The notes under the pieces were generated by a model. It saw only the letters and a list, made by a program, of their open reading frames with translations. It did no database searches and had not been told where the DNA came from. From Rhabdothermincola salaria (GTDB lineage: Bacteria; Actinomycetota; Acidimicrobiia; Acidimicrobiales; Acidimicrobilacustridaceae): DNA of 64,000 nt. The translations under genes and the position numbers were made by a program. Location: the NCBI RefSeq assembly GCF_021246445.1, contig NZ_JAJQXW010000004.1, positions 1 to 64,000 on the forward strand, written 5' to 3'. Of the stretch, positions 17,640 to 25,553 are shown one piece after another. Every line of letters starts with the position of its first letter. Positions within the stretch are counted from its first letter, which is position 1.

Positions 17640-17751
17640 CGTCGACCTCCACGCTCGAATCGCCAAACGATAGCCAACGAAGGTTGTTCGTTCACGGAGA
17701 TCGACCCGGGGCCGTTTCGCGACCGACTGGCCTTCGCTACGGCCCCTCTGC
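17640..17751. other. Intergenic DNA before transposase remnant
   Basis: Left part of a 365-bp gap (17640-18004). It carries the promoter side of the glycine-rich gene, then runs into the transposase remnant. Nothing else is recognised. The right part, 17887-18004, leads to the DoxX-like gene and probably holds its promoter. Confidence 0.3.
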
Positions 17752-17886
17752 CTGCGACGAGCCCACCGCCTCGGCGCCGCCCGCCAGCACCTCGACCTGC
17801 TCGGCTACTCCCTCGTCGTGAACGCCGTCGCCGTCCGCCGCCATACCCGGCGACGAGCCCCCGACACCCGAGCGGCCTGAACCGCT
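17752..17886 (+). pseudogene. Transposase C-terminal remnant 1
   Basis: Translating from 17752 gives LRRAHRLGAARQHLDLLGYS then LVVNAVAVRRHTRRRAPDTR and a stop at 17880. This is the C-terminus of an actinobacterial DDE-type transposase family whose members read RRNDAESINRDLDDTLxLRRAH upstream of this point. Everything upstream is deleted. The same C-terminus, with diverged bases, recurs on the minus strand near 22060-22260, and the flank after the stop (cgagcggcctgaaccgct) recurs at about 23053, so these are three relics of one element family. Confidence 0.7.
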
Positions 17887-18004
17887 TTCTGTTCGGGGGA
17901 GCCGCTCAGACCGCGCTGGCGCAGTCGGATAGCGTCCGGCTCGTTCGACGTACCGAGAGGCCGGTGATGAGGCTTCGCCGTCGACCGAAAGGGACACAAC
18001 GCCC

Positions 18005-18397
18005 ATGAACCTGATCGGCAAGATCGCCCAGACCGCCGCCGCTCTTTGGATCTTGAACGTCTGGTTCAACCGGTTCAACAAGGACACCGGCTACCGGGGC
18101 GGCAACGCGACGAACATGAAGGAGGAGTTCGAGGAGTACGGGCTCTCCGAGCCAACGATGTATGCGGTGGGCGCGGCAAAGGTGAGCCTGGCGGGCCTGA
18201 TGCTCGTGGGACACGGCGTCCCGCGAGTCACCCGACCGGCCTCGATCGGTCTTGCGATGTTCATGCTCGGCGCCATTGGGATGCACATCAAGGTCGGAGA
18301 CCCGGTGAAGCGATACCTGCCCGCGCTCTCGGTCTTCTCGCTGGCCACGATCTCAGCGGTACTCAACGGCAACGACCGCCGCCCGGCGCATCACTGA
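18005..18397 (+). CDS. DoxX-like small membrane protein
   Basis: A 130-aa four-helix membrane protein: KIAQTAAALWILNVWFNRFN, then KVSLAGLMLVGHGVPRV, ASIGLAMFMLGAIGMHIKVG and YLPALSVFSLATISAVLNG. The MHIKVGDP loop is typical of the DoxX_2/DoxX-like group, whose members are implicated in redox or sulfur chemistry at the membrane but are poorly characterised. It is followed by the second deaminase repeat copy, which begins 39 bp after its stop. Confidence 0.75.
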   Translation: MNLIGKIAQTAAALWILNVWFNRFNKDTGYRGGNATNMKEEFEEYGLSEPTMYAVGAAKVSLAGLMLVGHGVPRVTRPASIGLAMFMLGAIGMHIKVGDPVKRYLPALSVFSLATISAVLNGNDRRPAHH

Positions 18398-18435
18398 CAC
18401 ATCACTGGGGCCGGTCCCGCCGACCCACCGCCACT

Positions 18436-18952
18436 CCCCGGCTCGGCGGTGTTCCGGCCCCATCGGACCGAGTTGTCCTGCCTCCGCTCATTGCACGAGC
18501 CCGACACGGCGCTGGGCGTTGGTTTCTTCGGTAGGTTCCGACGATGACGCCGAGCGAACTGGTGGCTGCTGCCCGAGAGTGTCGATCCAACGCCCACGTG
18601 CCCTATTCCAAGTTCCGAGCCGGAGCGGCGGTGCACACCGACTCCGACAGTGTCGTCCCCGGCACGATCGTCGAGAACGTCTCACTCGGGTTGGCCATGT
18701 GCGCCGAGCGTGTCGCCCTCTTCTCCACGGTTGCGCTCGGTGCCCGACCGCTTGCGCTGGCCCTCGTCGCACCACGCACCGGCGAGGACCTCACCTGGCC
18801 GTGCGGAGCCTGCCTCCAAGTGGCGCTCGAGCTCGGGGGTTCGACGATGCCGATCTACGTCAGTTCGGTTGCCAACGACGCCCCGATCAGCGAATCGACC
18901 GTCGGCGAGCTCCTCCCGAACGGGCCATTCGTCCGTCGCTGAATCGACGTGG
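18436..18952 (+). repeat. 517-bp direct repeat, copy B (carries cytidine deaminase)
   Basis: Same orientation as copy A at 10955-11471, offset 7,481 bp, with three single-base differences by eye and no indel over 517 bp. Flanks outside these limits are unrelated apart from a short weak match on the left. Such repeats could recombine and delete or amplify the 7 kb between them. Confidence 0.95.
18544..18942 (+). CDS. cdd: Cytidine deaminase, copy B
   Basis: A 132-aa protein identical in sequence to copy A at 11063-11461, with the same zinc ligands (MCAERVALFS, PCGACLQVALE). The two in-gene base differences are silent. It catalyses hydrolytic deamination of (deoxy)cytidine in pyrimidine salvage. 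The copied upstream region suggests both are expressed in the same way. After its stop, 18953-19083 holds no gene. Confidence 0.92.
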   Translation: MTPSELVAAARECRSNAHVPYSKFRAGAAVHTDSDSVVPGTIVENVSLGLAMCAERVALFSTVALGARPLALALVAPRTGEDLTWPCGACLQVALELGGSTMPIYVSSVANDAPISESTVGELLPNGPFVRR

Positions 18953-19083
18953 GGGGACTCGACGAGGCCAGCGCAAGACGAAGAGCGTTGTTCTCCGGGG
19001 GTGCGCGACCGCTGTCCAGGCGCTGCGAGGGCGAGTGTTCGGTCCGAGCATCTCCGTGGGCGACCGCGGCGCGGTCCGACTCC

Positions 19084-20391
19084 TCATCGGGTCTCGAAGC
19101 GCTTCTGGAAGGCCTGTTCGACGTTGTGGATGTCGACGGGGAGGCTGTCCGCGGCGGCGCATCCTGCGACGACGAGCTCGGCTTGGTGGCGAAGCGACTC
19201 GGCCCGGTCCGTCTTGCTGTCGTCGATGGCCTCGGTGAGCAGCTCGAGGGCCTCGAGAAGGTAGATGCACACTTCGGGCATGCTTGCGGCGGTCTGGCGG
19301 ACCTCGTCGAAGGCGAGGCGGATCAGGTCGTCGTGGGTTGGCTGATGGACCAACACCACTCGAGTGCCGTCGCCGTTCGACCTGACGGACGATGGTGGTT
19401 CTCGCCGGAGCAGCTCGGCGAGTACTGCGGCGGAGTGGAAGATCGCGTCCTGGGCAGTGGTGGGGTCGTTGATGCTGGGCGAAAGGGCCTTGAGTGCGAT
19501 ATCGGCGAGTTGGCGCAACCCGAACGAGACGTCCTGTTGCATGGTGCGCGTGTCGCCAATCCTGATCGCAGCAAGGACCTCGCGCTCGAAGGCATCGGCA
19601 TCGTCGGGCACGCTCGAGAGGTCACCGATGGGTGTTCCCTCGATGGCGTAGCGGCCCGGGTACGTCTCGACCCACATCGTCTGTCCGGTCGGGATGGAAC
19701 CGATGGCCTTGTCGAGATCGATCTGTTGCACCCAGCCGCTGCGGTCGAAGCGAACGACGTGGACGGGGTCGGACGGGCGCGGCGGCGGGGGCGTCGGGGT
19801 GGTTGCGGTGTCGGGCGTCTGCCACTCGCGGCGGATCTGCGTGATGGCTTGGTCCTCGACGTCCTCGAGGATCGTGCTGATGTCCATCGAGTGGGCGCTG
19901 TGGTCGATGAAGGCGACGATCGCCAGAATCGTGATGATGCCGAACGTGACCCCGATGGCGACCGAGAGGTTGGGGATGACCGGATCGCCCCCTTGTTCGA
20001 GCGAGGACCGGACCGAGCGCAGAATGAGGAGACAGTAGGTGAAGGTGCCCACCACGAGACCCATGACCCGCTTGTTGAACGGGTCACGGAACAGGGTGCG
20101 CACGACCCGGGGCGAGTACTGGCTCGACGCCTGTTGGATGATCAGCAACGAGACCGAGAAAGCAATGGCGGCGAAGGTGATGGTGGCGCCGGCCACGGTC
20201 CCGAGCAGGGCCCGGGCACTGTCCACCGTCGAGGTGAACCCGAGGGGGAGATCTGAGCCGTCCTGGTCGATCCGGCTGTCGAACGCGATCGCCATCGACG
20301 CGACGATCACCGCCACGACCACACCGAGCATGGGGATGAAGAAGAGGCTGGCCCTGATTCGCTCGACAAAGGCGCTCGTCCGCAACGTCAC
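19084..20391 (-). CDS. DUF2254 membrane protein
   Basis: A 435-aa integral membrane protein with four N-terminal helices (SLFFIPMLGVVVAVIVASMA; LLGTVAGATITFAAIAFSV; MGLVVGTFTYCLLIL; VAIGVTFGIITILAIVAFID) and a large cytosolic part of about 260 residues. The stretches FSVSLLIIQQASSQYSPRVV and ALSPSINDPTTAQDAI are diagnostic of DUF2254, a family of unknown function. The GTG at 20391 overlaps the TGA of the desaturase gene (GTGA) and follows GGGAGGG, so the two genes are coupled; a membrane-lipid context is a reasonable inference. Confidence 0.88.
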   Translation of the reverse strand: MTLRTSAFVERIRASLFFIPMLGVVVAVIVASMAIAFDSRIDQDGSDLPLGFTSTVDSARALLGTVAGATITFAAIAFSVSLLIIQQASSQYSPRVVRTLFRDPFNKRVMGLVVGTFTYCLLILRSVRSSLEQGGDPVIPNLSVAIGVTFGIITILAIVAFIDHSAHSMDISTILEDVEDQAITQIRREWQTPDTATTPTPPPPRPSDPVHVVRFDRSGWVQQIDLDKAIGSIPTGQTMWVETYPGRYAIEGTPIGDLSSVPDDADAFEREVLAAIRIGDTRTMQQDVSFGLRQLADIALKALSPSINDPTTAQDAIFHSAAVLAELLRREPPSSVRSNGDGTRVVLVHQPTHDDLIRLAFDEVRQTAASMPEVCIYLLEALELLTEAIDDSKTDRAESLRHQAELVVAGCAAADSLPVDIHNVEQAFQKRFETR

Positions 20392-21668
20392 GGACCGACC
20401 CTCCCATGGACCGACTGGTACGAAACTGCAACCGCTCCGAGCGAGGGCCCGGTGCGCACTGTTGTCGCGCCGTCGGAGGTGATCTCGGCCTCGACCACCA
20501 ACTTCGACGGATCCTGGCCGAGCAGCTTGAGCCAGCGGCCGTGCGACCGCAACGCGGCCCAAACGGACCGATGGACGTGATACGGAAGGGCCTGTTCGGC
20601 ACAAGTGGCTCGGAGCCGGGTCGCCATGGCCGGATACAGGGTGTGCGGCAGCCGGGGGGAGAGGTGGTGCTCGATCTGGTGGTCGAGGCCACCCATGATC
20701 CAGCGGACGAACCCGCCGAGCAGCGGCGCCCGACACTCGATGTTGGCGGTCGTGCGCAGTTGACGCATCTCGAACGACTCGTGTCGCTCGGCGTCAGCCC
20801 CATCGAGGAACTCGACGGTGTCGGTGCAGTGGGCCAACTGGAACACCATGGCGAGGGAGAAGCCCACCAGCCACGATCCGACCAGGTAGAAGAGCGCGAC
20901 CCCCCACCACGGGTGGAACAAGAGGGGGATGAAGACCGCCCACCCGAGGTGCACCAGCTTGCCGCCGGCGACGACCGCAACCTCGCGGCGTCGGGGCGGG
21001 CGAGGGAACCGGTCGGTGCCGAACCCGCCCTTCAGGAGGGCGGCGACGTCGGACGCGAAGAACCACTTCACGGTGAGGAAGCCGTACAGGACCCACATGT
21101 ACACATGCTGGTAGCGGTGCCACGAGCGCCACGCCTGTTGGGGGGCCAGACGAGCGAACGGCGACTGCTCGATGTCGCTGTCGCGACCGACGACGTTGGT
21201 GTGGGCATGGTGCAACGTGTTGTGCTTGAAGCGCCACACCCACGAGCTCGCGCCGAGCACGTCGGCGCTGTACGCGACCAGGCGGTTCGTGCGCCGCGAC
21301 GCGCTGAACGCCCCGTGGTTGGCGTCGTGCAGTATGCCGGTGCCGACCGCCACGACACAGACAACGAGCAACCCGGTGAACCCGATCCGACCCAACCAAC
21401 CGGTCGAGGAGAACACGAGACCCCAGTAGGCGACGATGACGAGCGCAGCGATGCCGACGGCCTTGGCGTGCAGGCGCCGACGTCCGCGCCGGATATCGGC
21501 GTCGCCCGGGCGGACGGCGCTAACCAGGGACAACCGGGGCCGACCGAGCGCAGTTGGGTTCTCGGCCGTTGGGTTCTCGGCCGTTGGGTTCTCGGCCGTT
21601 GGGTTCTCGGCCGTTGGGTTCTCGGCCGTTGGGTTCTCGACGGTTGGGTTCTCGGTCGCTGAAGACAT
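20388..21668 (-). CDS. Membrane fatty-acid desaturase (acyl-lipid type)
   Basis: A 426-aa di-iron desaturase with the three His boxes: HDANHGAF, HNTLHHAHT and QIEHHLSP (Q-x-x-H-H form), the last typical of front-end and related acyl-lipid desaturases. Four hydrophobic segments span the membrane. It inserts a double bond into membrane acyl chains using O2 and an electron donor; no ferredoxin or reductase gene is next to it. The N-terminus is odd: after MSSAT come seven tandem E-N-P-T-A/V units encoded by a 15-bp repeat. Coupled by GTGA overlap to the DUF2254 gene. Confidence 0.9.
   Translation of the reverse strand: MSSATENPTVENPTAENPTAENPTAENPTAENPTAENPTALGRPRLSLVSAVRPGDADIRRGRRRLHAKAVGIAALVIVAYWGLVFSSTGWLGRIGFTGLLVVCVVAVGTGILHDANHGAFSASRRTNRLVAYSADVLGASSWVWRFKHNTLHHAHTNVVGRDSDIEQSPFARLAPQQAWRSWHRYQHVYMWVLYGFLTVKWFFASDVAALLKGGFGTDRFPRPPRRREVAVVAGGKLVHLGWAVFIPLLFHPWWGVALFYLVGSWLVGFSLAMVFQLAHCTDTVEFLDGADAERHESFEMRQLRTTANIECRAPLLGGFVRWIMGGLDHQIEHHLSPRLPHTLYPAMATRLRATCAEQALPYHVHRSVWAALRSHGRWLKLLGQDPSKLVVEAEITSDGATTVRTGPSLGAVAVSYQSVHGRVGP
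21553..21657 (-). repeat. 15-bp tandem repeat, seven units, in frame
   Basis: Seven units of gttgggttctcggcc (plus-strand reading) lie head to tail; the last two carry substitutions. Each encodes ENPTA (ENPTV once) at residues about 6-40 of the desaturase. Because the unit is a multiple of three, slippage would change length without a frameshift. Confidence 0.95.
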
Positions 21669-21924
21669 AGTGATCTCGGTTCTCGCCCGTATCGCTTCGA
21701 CGCACTGCCAGGGACCAGAGCAGGGAATCATGGGCAGCCAACTCGATGATGGTGAAGAGCAGCTGTACCCCGGTCCTACCCCGCCGCCGCCGACCGCGGA
21801 ACTGTCGCCGGCGGCGAAGCGATCGAGAGAGGCGGAGCGCGGGGCCGCCGACTTGAATGACCTGGGCGGGACCGCGAGCGGGGTATGTCGCGTTGTGCTC
21901 CGGCGCCAGCCTCGGCCACCTTCG

Positions 21925-22270
21925 CGCCGATCGGGGGTGGGGCCAACCGCGAGGTCAGGCCCGTCTCTGCTGCCGCTGGGAGCGCCAATCTGGCTGGTAG
22001 GCGGGGCCAGGCGAGCGACGGAGCCTCACGGGGGTACACCATCCTCGACTGGCCGGAAGGATGCAGGCCGCTCGGGTGTCGGGGGCTCGTCGGCGCTTGT
22101 AGCGGTGGGCGGCGACCGCGTTCACGACGAGGGCGTACCCGAGCGGGTTGAGGTGCTGGCGGGCCACACCGAGGCTGTGGGCTCGTCGCAGGTACAGGGT
22201 GTCGTCGAGGTCGCGGTTGATGCTCTCGGCGTCGTTGCGACGCGGGTAGGGCCGAACAAAGTCTGGAAGC
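21925..22270 (-). pseudogene. Transposase C-terminal remnant 2
   Basis: The minus strand from about 22270 reads PYPRRNDAESINRDLDDTLY, then LRRAHSLGVARQHLNPLGYA and LVVNAVAAHRYKRRRAPDTR: the C-terminal part of the same transposase as remnant 1. The original stop is mutated (TGA to TGC). Farther downstream, 21925-21969 matches the inverse of 23159-23210, so the element's 3' flank is also retained. No N-terminal part is present on this strand. The remaining DNA between 21669 and 21924 shows no gene. Confidence 0.7.
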
Positions 22271-22321
22271 GAGCCTCCTGCGTAGTATCTCGCCCACGGG
22301 GGCGCGACGAGGGGTCGAACA

Positions 22322-22762
22322 ATGACGATTTCGCTGGACGAGGTCAGGTCCTTCGGTGAGCGCTTCCATCACGTCGTCGGCACGGAGAAGGGCGATGGCG
22401 AAGCGCAGGGGGCGTTCTTCCTGCACCCCGAGCCGCGCCTGATCGTCGCCCACGGCGAGGACATCTCGATGGACGGCAACTGGCGGATCCATCAGCGCAT
22501 CGTCGAGGAGCGGATCACCTGGCTCGAACCGTGGGACCTGACCCAGCTCTGTGACGAACCCGAACGGGCCCGCGCCACCGGCGCCGTGCTGTGGGAGGGT
22601 CGTTCGCTCGACGACGAGGCCGGTCTGGTGCGTGTGGTGGTCGGCGAGGACTGGATCGTGCAACGCCACGCCGACGGTGGTCTGCGCTTCGCGCTCTACA
22701 TCAACACCTACCACCGGGCGCTGCCGGGCTCCTCGGCGATGGATATCCGCCCCGGATCCTGA
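22322..22762 (+). CDS. Small conserved-type protein, possibly NTF2-like
   Basis: A 146-aa cytosolic protein. The ATG at 22322 follows GAGGGG with good spacing. Features such as a helix (LDEVRSFGERFHHVVG) followed by alternating strands (RLIVAHGEDISMDGNWRIH, WLEPWDLTQLCDEP, GLVRVVVGEDWIVQRHADGG) are compatible with a cystatin-like NTF2/SnoaL fold, but the match is weak and I do not name a function. It sits between two oppositely oriented transposase relics, so it may have moved with the element. Confidence 0.6.
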   Translation: MTISLDEVRSFGERFHHVVGTEKGDGEAQGAFFLHPEPRLIVAHGEDISMDGNWRIHQRIVEERITWLEPWDLTQLCDEPERARATGAVLWEGRSLDDEAGLVRVVVGEDWIVQRHADGGLRFALYINTYHRALPGSSAMDIRPGS

Positions 22763-22770
22763 CCTCGCTT

Positions 22771-23103
22771 CTTCGTCGCGCTGACCTGGTCGGGACCGTG
22801 GGGCGGGCGCGACGGCCACGTCACTACCCGCCGTTCATGGCCCTCGCGTTCGACGCGTTGTTGTCGGTGTTCGGCTCCGCCCGCCAGGTCGAGGCCGAAC
22901 TGGCCCACCCCCTGGTGTGGGGCCTGATCCGCGACACCGCCGCCCGACACCGCCCCGAAGTGACGCTGCCGGCGCGGCCGATGCGCAAGCACCACCACCG
23001 GTACCTGCGCGACCGCTACCTCACCGACCCCGCCATCTTCGCCTCGACTCCCGAGCGGCCTGAACCGCTCCGGTCATCGAGCGCATCGCTCCGAGGGGAG
23101 TGA
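22771..23103 (+). pseudogene. Transposase N-terminal remnant 3
   Basis: From 22771 the plus strand reads LRRADLVGTVGRARRPRHYP, then MALAFDALLSVFGSARQVEA and MRKHHHRYLRDRYLTDPAIF, which looks like the N-terminal part of an actinobacterial transposase. It then jumps directly (at cccgagcggcctga, about 23050) into the conserved C-terminal end and 3' flank shared with remnants 1 and 2, so the whole catalytic core is deleted. Confidence 0.55.
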
Positions 23104-23158
23104 ATCGGCGCGCCTCGATCCGCACCACGGGCCCGATTCGCGCTCCGCGCCGACGACC

Positions 23159-23210
23159 GAGACCGGCCGGACCTCCCGGTTGGCCCCACTACGCTGACCC
23201 CCGATCGGCG
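23159..23210 (-). repeat. Inverted copy of the 21925-21969 segment
   Basis: Read on the minus strand this gives cgccgatcgggggt, an 8-bp extra stretch, then ggggccaaccg and gaggtc with scattered substitutions, matching 21925-21969 on the plus strand. It appears to be the common 3' flank of the decayed transposon family and lies in the same relative place after each relic. Confidence 0.7.
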
Positions 23211-23249
23211 AGCAGTGGGTTTCGCGCCACCTTTTCGCCATCCCCCGCC

Positions 23250-23307
23250 CTCGTAGGGGGTGCGCAAAACCCTGGAAGGCCAGGTCCGCGCAGAGCCCTA
23301 CCACGAG
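23250..23307. repeat. Imperfect 58-bp palindrome
   Basis: Nested complementary blocks: ctcgt/acgag, agggg/ccct, tgcgc/gcgca and cctgg/ccagg around an aagg loop, with short bulges. It lies between the transposon relic and the stop of the minus-strand gene at 23348. It could be a terminator for that gene, an element end, or a recombination hairpin; the bulged, multi-block form is unlike a simple terminator. Confidence 0.6.
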
Positions 23308-23347
23308 TGCGTAACGGATCGAGCCGAACCGGGAACGTTCGGTGTCC

Positions 23348-23995
23348 TCAGTTGTCCAGTTTGTCCACCCAGGACTGGCCGACGATCCGATTGCCGGCCT
23401 CGATGACGTGGATCGAAAGGTCGATGGGGATGTCTCCTACATCCAGGACCGACGAGAACGCTCGCACCCGAGCCGCCCTACCGGTGGGCAGTTGGGTTAG
23501 CCCGACGGGCAGGAGCGCAGAACTCGGTCGCAGCACGATCGCGTCGAGATCGGAGCGCAGGCCTCTTCCCAGGTCCGCCCCGAGCATGTCCACAACGAGG
23601 CGCCATCGCATCCACGTCGCCGTCAAGATTCGTGGCATCGAAGAGTCCTCAAAGATGGCGCTGGAGGTCAACTTCATGCGGTACCCGTACCGCCCGAGTG
23701 CACGGACAAAAGCCGAGGGGACCGGTTCGTGCGCTGGAACTGCGAGGACCCGAGCAGCCATCGCGAACGGGAGCACGTCGGGGGGCATCTGCTCTTCGGT
23801 CAAGTGGCTGTTGCGCAGCAAGAAGGCGGTGGCCCACAGGCTGGCCAGGGCGTGGTCGGCGACCACTGACTTGACCCATGCCAGGTGCCCTTCGTCGACT
23901 CGACCCATCTCGATCGCCTTGAGCACGTCGTTGTCGGAACGGATCAACTGCGGGACGGTGCCCTCGAGGTGTCGAAGGCGGGACTCCAGGGTCAT
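23348..23995 (-). CDS. Hypothetical protein, second in HTH operon
   Basis: A 215-aa cytosolic protein with no recognised domain. The N-terminal 70 residues are helical (VPQLIRSDNDVLKAIEMGRV; ADHALASLWATAFLLRNSHL); the C-terminal third has strands (DLDAIVLRPSSALLPVG; FSSVLDVGDIPIDLSIHVIE). Its ATG overlaps the TGA of the helix-turn-helix gene (ATGA), so it is co-translated and probably works with that DNA-binding protein. The proximity of mobile-element relics suggests an acquired segment. Confidence 0.65.
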   Translation of the reverse strand: MTLESRLRHLEGTVPQLIRSDNDVLKAIEMGRVDEGHLAWVKSVVADHALASLWATAFLLRNSHLTEEQMPPDVLPFAMAARVLAVPAHEPVPSAFVRALGRYGYRMKLTSSAIFEDSSMPRILTATWMRWRLVVDMLGADLGRGLRSDLDAIVLRPSSALLPVGLTQLPTGRAARVRAFSSVLDVGDIPIDLSIHVIEAGNRIVGQSWVDKLDN

Positions 23996-24483
23996 CGGTG
24001 ATCCTCCTCGTCTGGCATGGCGGCGATGAGTTCCTGGTATTCGGCCATCTGGTCGGCCACGGCCTCGGCCTGCCGGTGGATGCTCTCGAGCTCTCGCAGC
24101 CGGCCCCCCACCTCGTGGTCAACCGAAAGACGGGTGTGAGCCCGAAGCGCCAAGGCAATGGCCTGGACAGCTGCCCGGTGCTGGACGCCCTCGTCGTCTG
24201 ATTGGAGGAGGCCCGCCAAGACGCTCGTGGCGCTGTCGGCCAGCGAGACCAGCCCGATGGTGAGCTCCTCCATCCGGTCGATGCGACGTTGGTGGACCTC
24301 TTGCTTCACTGCGGGACGGGCGAGCAGACGCTGAACGGTCTTGCGCGAGACACCGAGCGCCGCAGCGATCTGTAGATGGGTCGCTCCCGCCGCACGGGCC
24401 TCGACAACCGCTGCGATCTCATCGGTCGAGCGGCCAGCGGTCATCAACGGTTCGGCGGGATTCTCATGTGGCTTCTGAACCAT
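23992..24483 (-). CDS. Helix-turn-helix protein, terminase-small-subunit-like
   Basis: A 163-aa protein. AGGAGGAGCACAG sets the ATG at 24483. Residues about 15-60 form a clear helix-turn-helix (STDEIAAVVEARAAG, HLQIAAALGVSRKTVQRLLA). The remainder is a long helical stretch ending in a likely coiled coil (LRELESIHRQAEAVADQMAE). The arrangement resembles phage small-terminase or transposon-type DNA recognisers, though no large terminase is present. First gene of a two-gene operon. The DNA upstream, 24484-24785 (302 bp), has no convincing gene. Confidence 0.7.
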   Translation of the reverse strand: MVQKPHENPAEPLMTAGRSTDEIAAVVEARAAGATHLQIAAALGVSRKTVQRLLARPAVKQEVHQRRIDRMEELTIGLVSLADSATSVLAGLLQSDDEGVQHRAAVQAIALALRAHTRLSVDHEVGGRLRELESIHRQAEAVADQMAEYQELIAAMPDEEDHR

Positions 24484-24785
24484 CTGTGCTCCTCCTGAAG
24501 GTTGCTTGGGCACCTTCGGAGGAGAACCCGCCGCTTCGACAGCATCGGTTCGACAGGTTTGTTCGCGCTGCCGGGGCCGGACCCGTCGCCCATGGGCGGC
24601 GCGCCGCAGCGTGAATGCGGCATTCATGGCCTTGTCTCGCCGGGCCGGCACAGCGTCGAGACCCCAGACGCTCTGACTCAGCTTCCCGGTCGAGCTTGCA
24701 AGCCGAGCCGTGGCCGGGTCACCTCCCTGGACAGCCGCTCGCTGCCAGGACGAGTTGAGCAGTGAACCGGCACGCGGCCCCGGGA

Positions 24786-25529
24786 TCAGCGCACGCAGCC
24801 GGCCACCAGGGAGACCGTGGCCTGAGCGGCGGTGGGGAACGACCCGGGTGGGGCATGCACCAGGGTGGCGGCGCCGCCGAGCCGAAACGAGTGCATCTGT
24901 ACCATCCTCCCTCCCCCACCGCTGAGCTCGCCCCCCGGGTCGGCCAGCGCAGCGAGGACCGCCACGCCCGCGGTGCGCGACAGACGTCCGAGGGCAGCGA
25001 CCACGTCGGAAGGCGGTCCGTAGCGCTCGGCGTCGACCACGACCACCAGATCGACATCGGCCGACGACACCACCCGGGCCAACGCCGTCAACGACCCGAC
25101 GTCGCTCACCGACAACGCCGAGGCGCTCATCATGCCCACCGCGGCGGCGACGGTCTCCCACTCCGCCTCGCTCATGGCGCCGTCGGCTACGGCCACCGCC
25201 GCCACCTCGGCTTGTGAGGCCAGGAGCCGAGCGGTGAGCACCTCGATCGGCTCCGGGCTGGCCACCAGGCAGGGCGCTTCGGTCGACGTGGCCGCCGACA
25301 GCGCCAGCGCCCCCGCCTGGGCCACCAGGTCAGCCAGCACCACCGTCACCTCACCGCGCTGCACGCCCCCGTCCAGCACGGCGTCGAGCGGCACCACCCC
25401 GGTGGCCACCGGCTCGGGATCGATCACCCCGGCAAGCGGTGGGGGTGCTGACCAGCGCTGATCGAGTCGGTCCAACCACCGATCCAACGCCAGAGCGGCC
25501 GAGACCACTCGCTGCTCCATCGACCACAT
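24786..25529 (-). CDS. DnaB-like RecA-fold protein lacking Walker A
   Basis: A 247-aa protein that follows the C-terminal ATPase domain of replicative DnaB helicase: VATGVVPLDAVLDGGVQRGE (lead-in to the P-loop), PIEVLTARLLASQAEVA, MSEAEWETVAAAVGMMS, SVSDVGSLTALARV and a Walker B-like strand DVDLVVVVDAERYG. Where DnaB has G-x-G-K-S, residues 65-75 read LADLVAQAGAL: no Gly-Lys, so ATP hydrolysis is unlikely. A comparison with ImuA'-type RecA-like SOS proteins is also reasonable. The ATG at 25529 follows GGGTGGGAAGC. A LexA-like site lies 25-40 bp upstream. No ImuB or DnaE2 gene follows. Confidence 0.6.
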   Translation of the reverse strand: MWSMEQRVVSAALALDRWLDRLDQRWSAPPPLAGVIDPEPVATGVVPLDAVLDGGVQRGEVTVVLADLVAQAGALALSAATSTEAPCLVASPEPIEVLTARLLASQAEVAAVAVADGAMSEAEWETVAAAVGMMSASALSVSDVGSLTALARVVSSADVDLVVVVDAERYGPPSDVVAALGRLSRTAGVAVLAALADPGGELSGGGGRMVQMHSFRLGGAATLVHAPPGSFPTAAQATVSLVAGCVR

Positions 25530-25553
25530 GCTTCCCACCCTCACTGCCGCTCG

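Noticed and set aside
16542-18008. Open frame opposite the glycine-rich gene, with Ala/Thr-rich repeats
   Set aside because: The repetitive translation is the antisense of Gly codons (GGC/GGT) in the minus-strand gene; only its last part coincides with the transposase remnant.
20406-21662. Plus-strand frame ending in repeated G-R-W-V-L units
   Set aside because: This is the antisense reading of the ENPTA repeat in the desaturase gene; the minus strand has His boxes and membrane helices.
21776-22819. 347-codon minus-strand frame across the 22322-22762 gene
   Set aside because: Arg/Pro/His-rich, spans a decayed transposon, and opposes a plus-strand gene with a good ribosome site.
24484-24785. 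Possible ImuB/DnaE2 remnant after the DnaB-like gene
   Set aside because: I translated the minus strand in all frames and saw no polymerase-Y or DnaE2 motifs; the frame that stays open lacks recognisable blocks.
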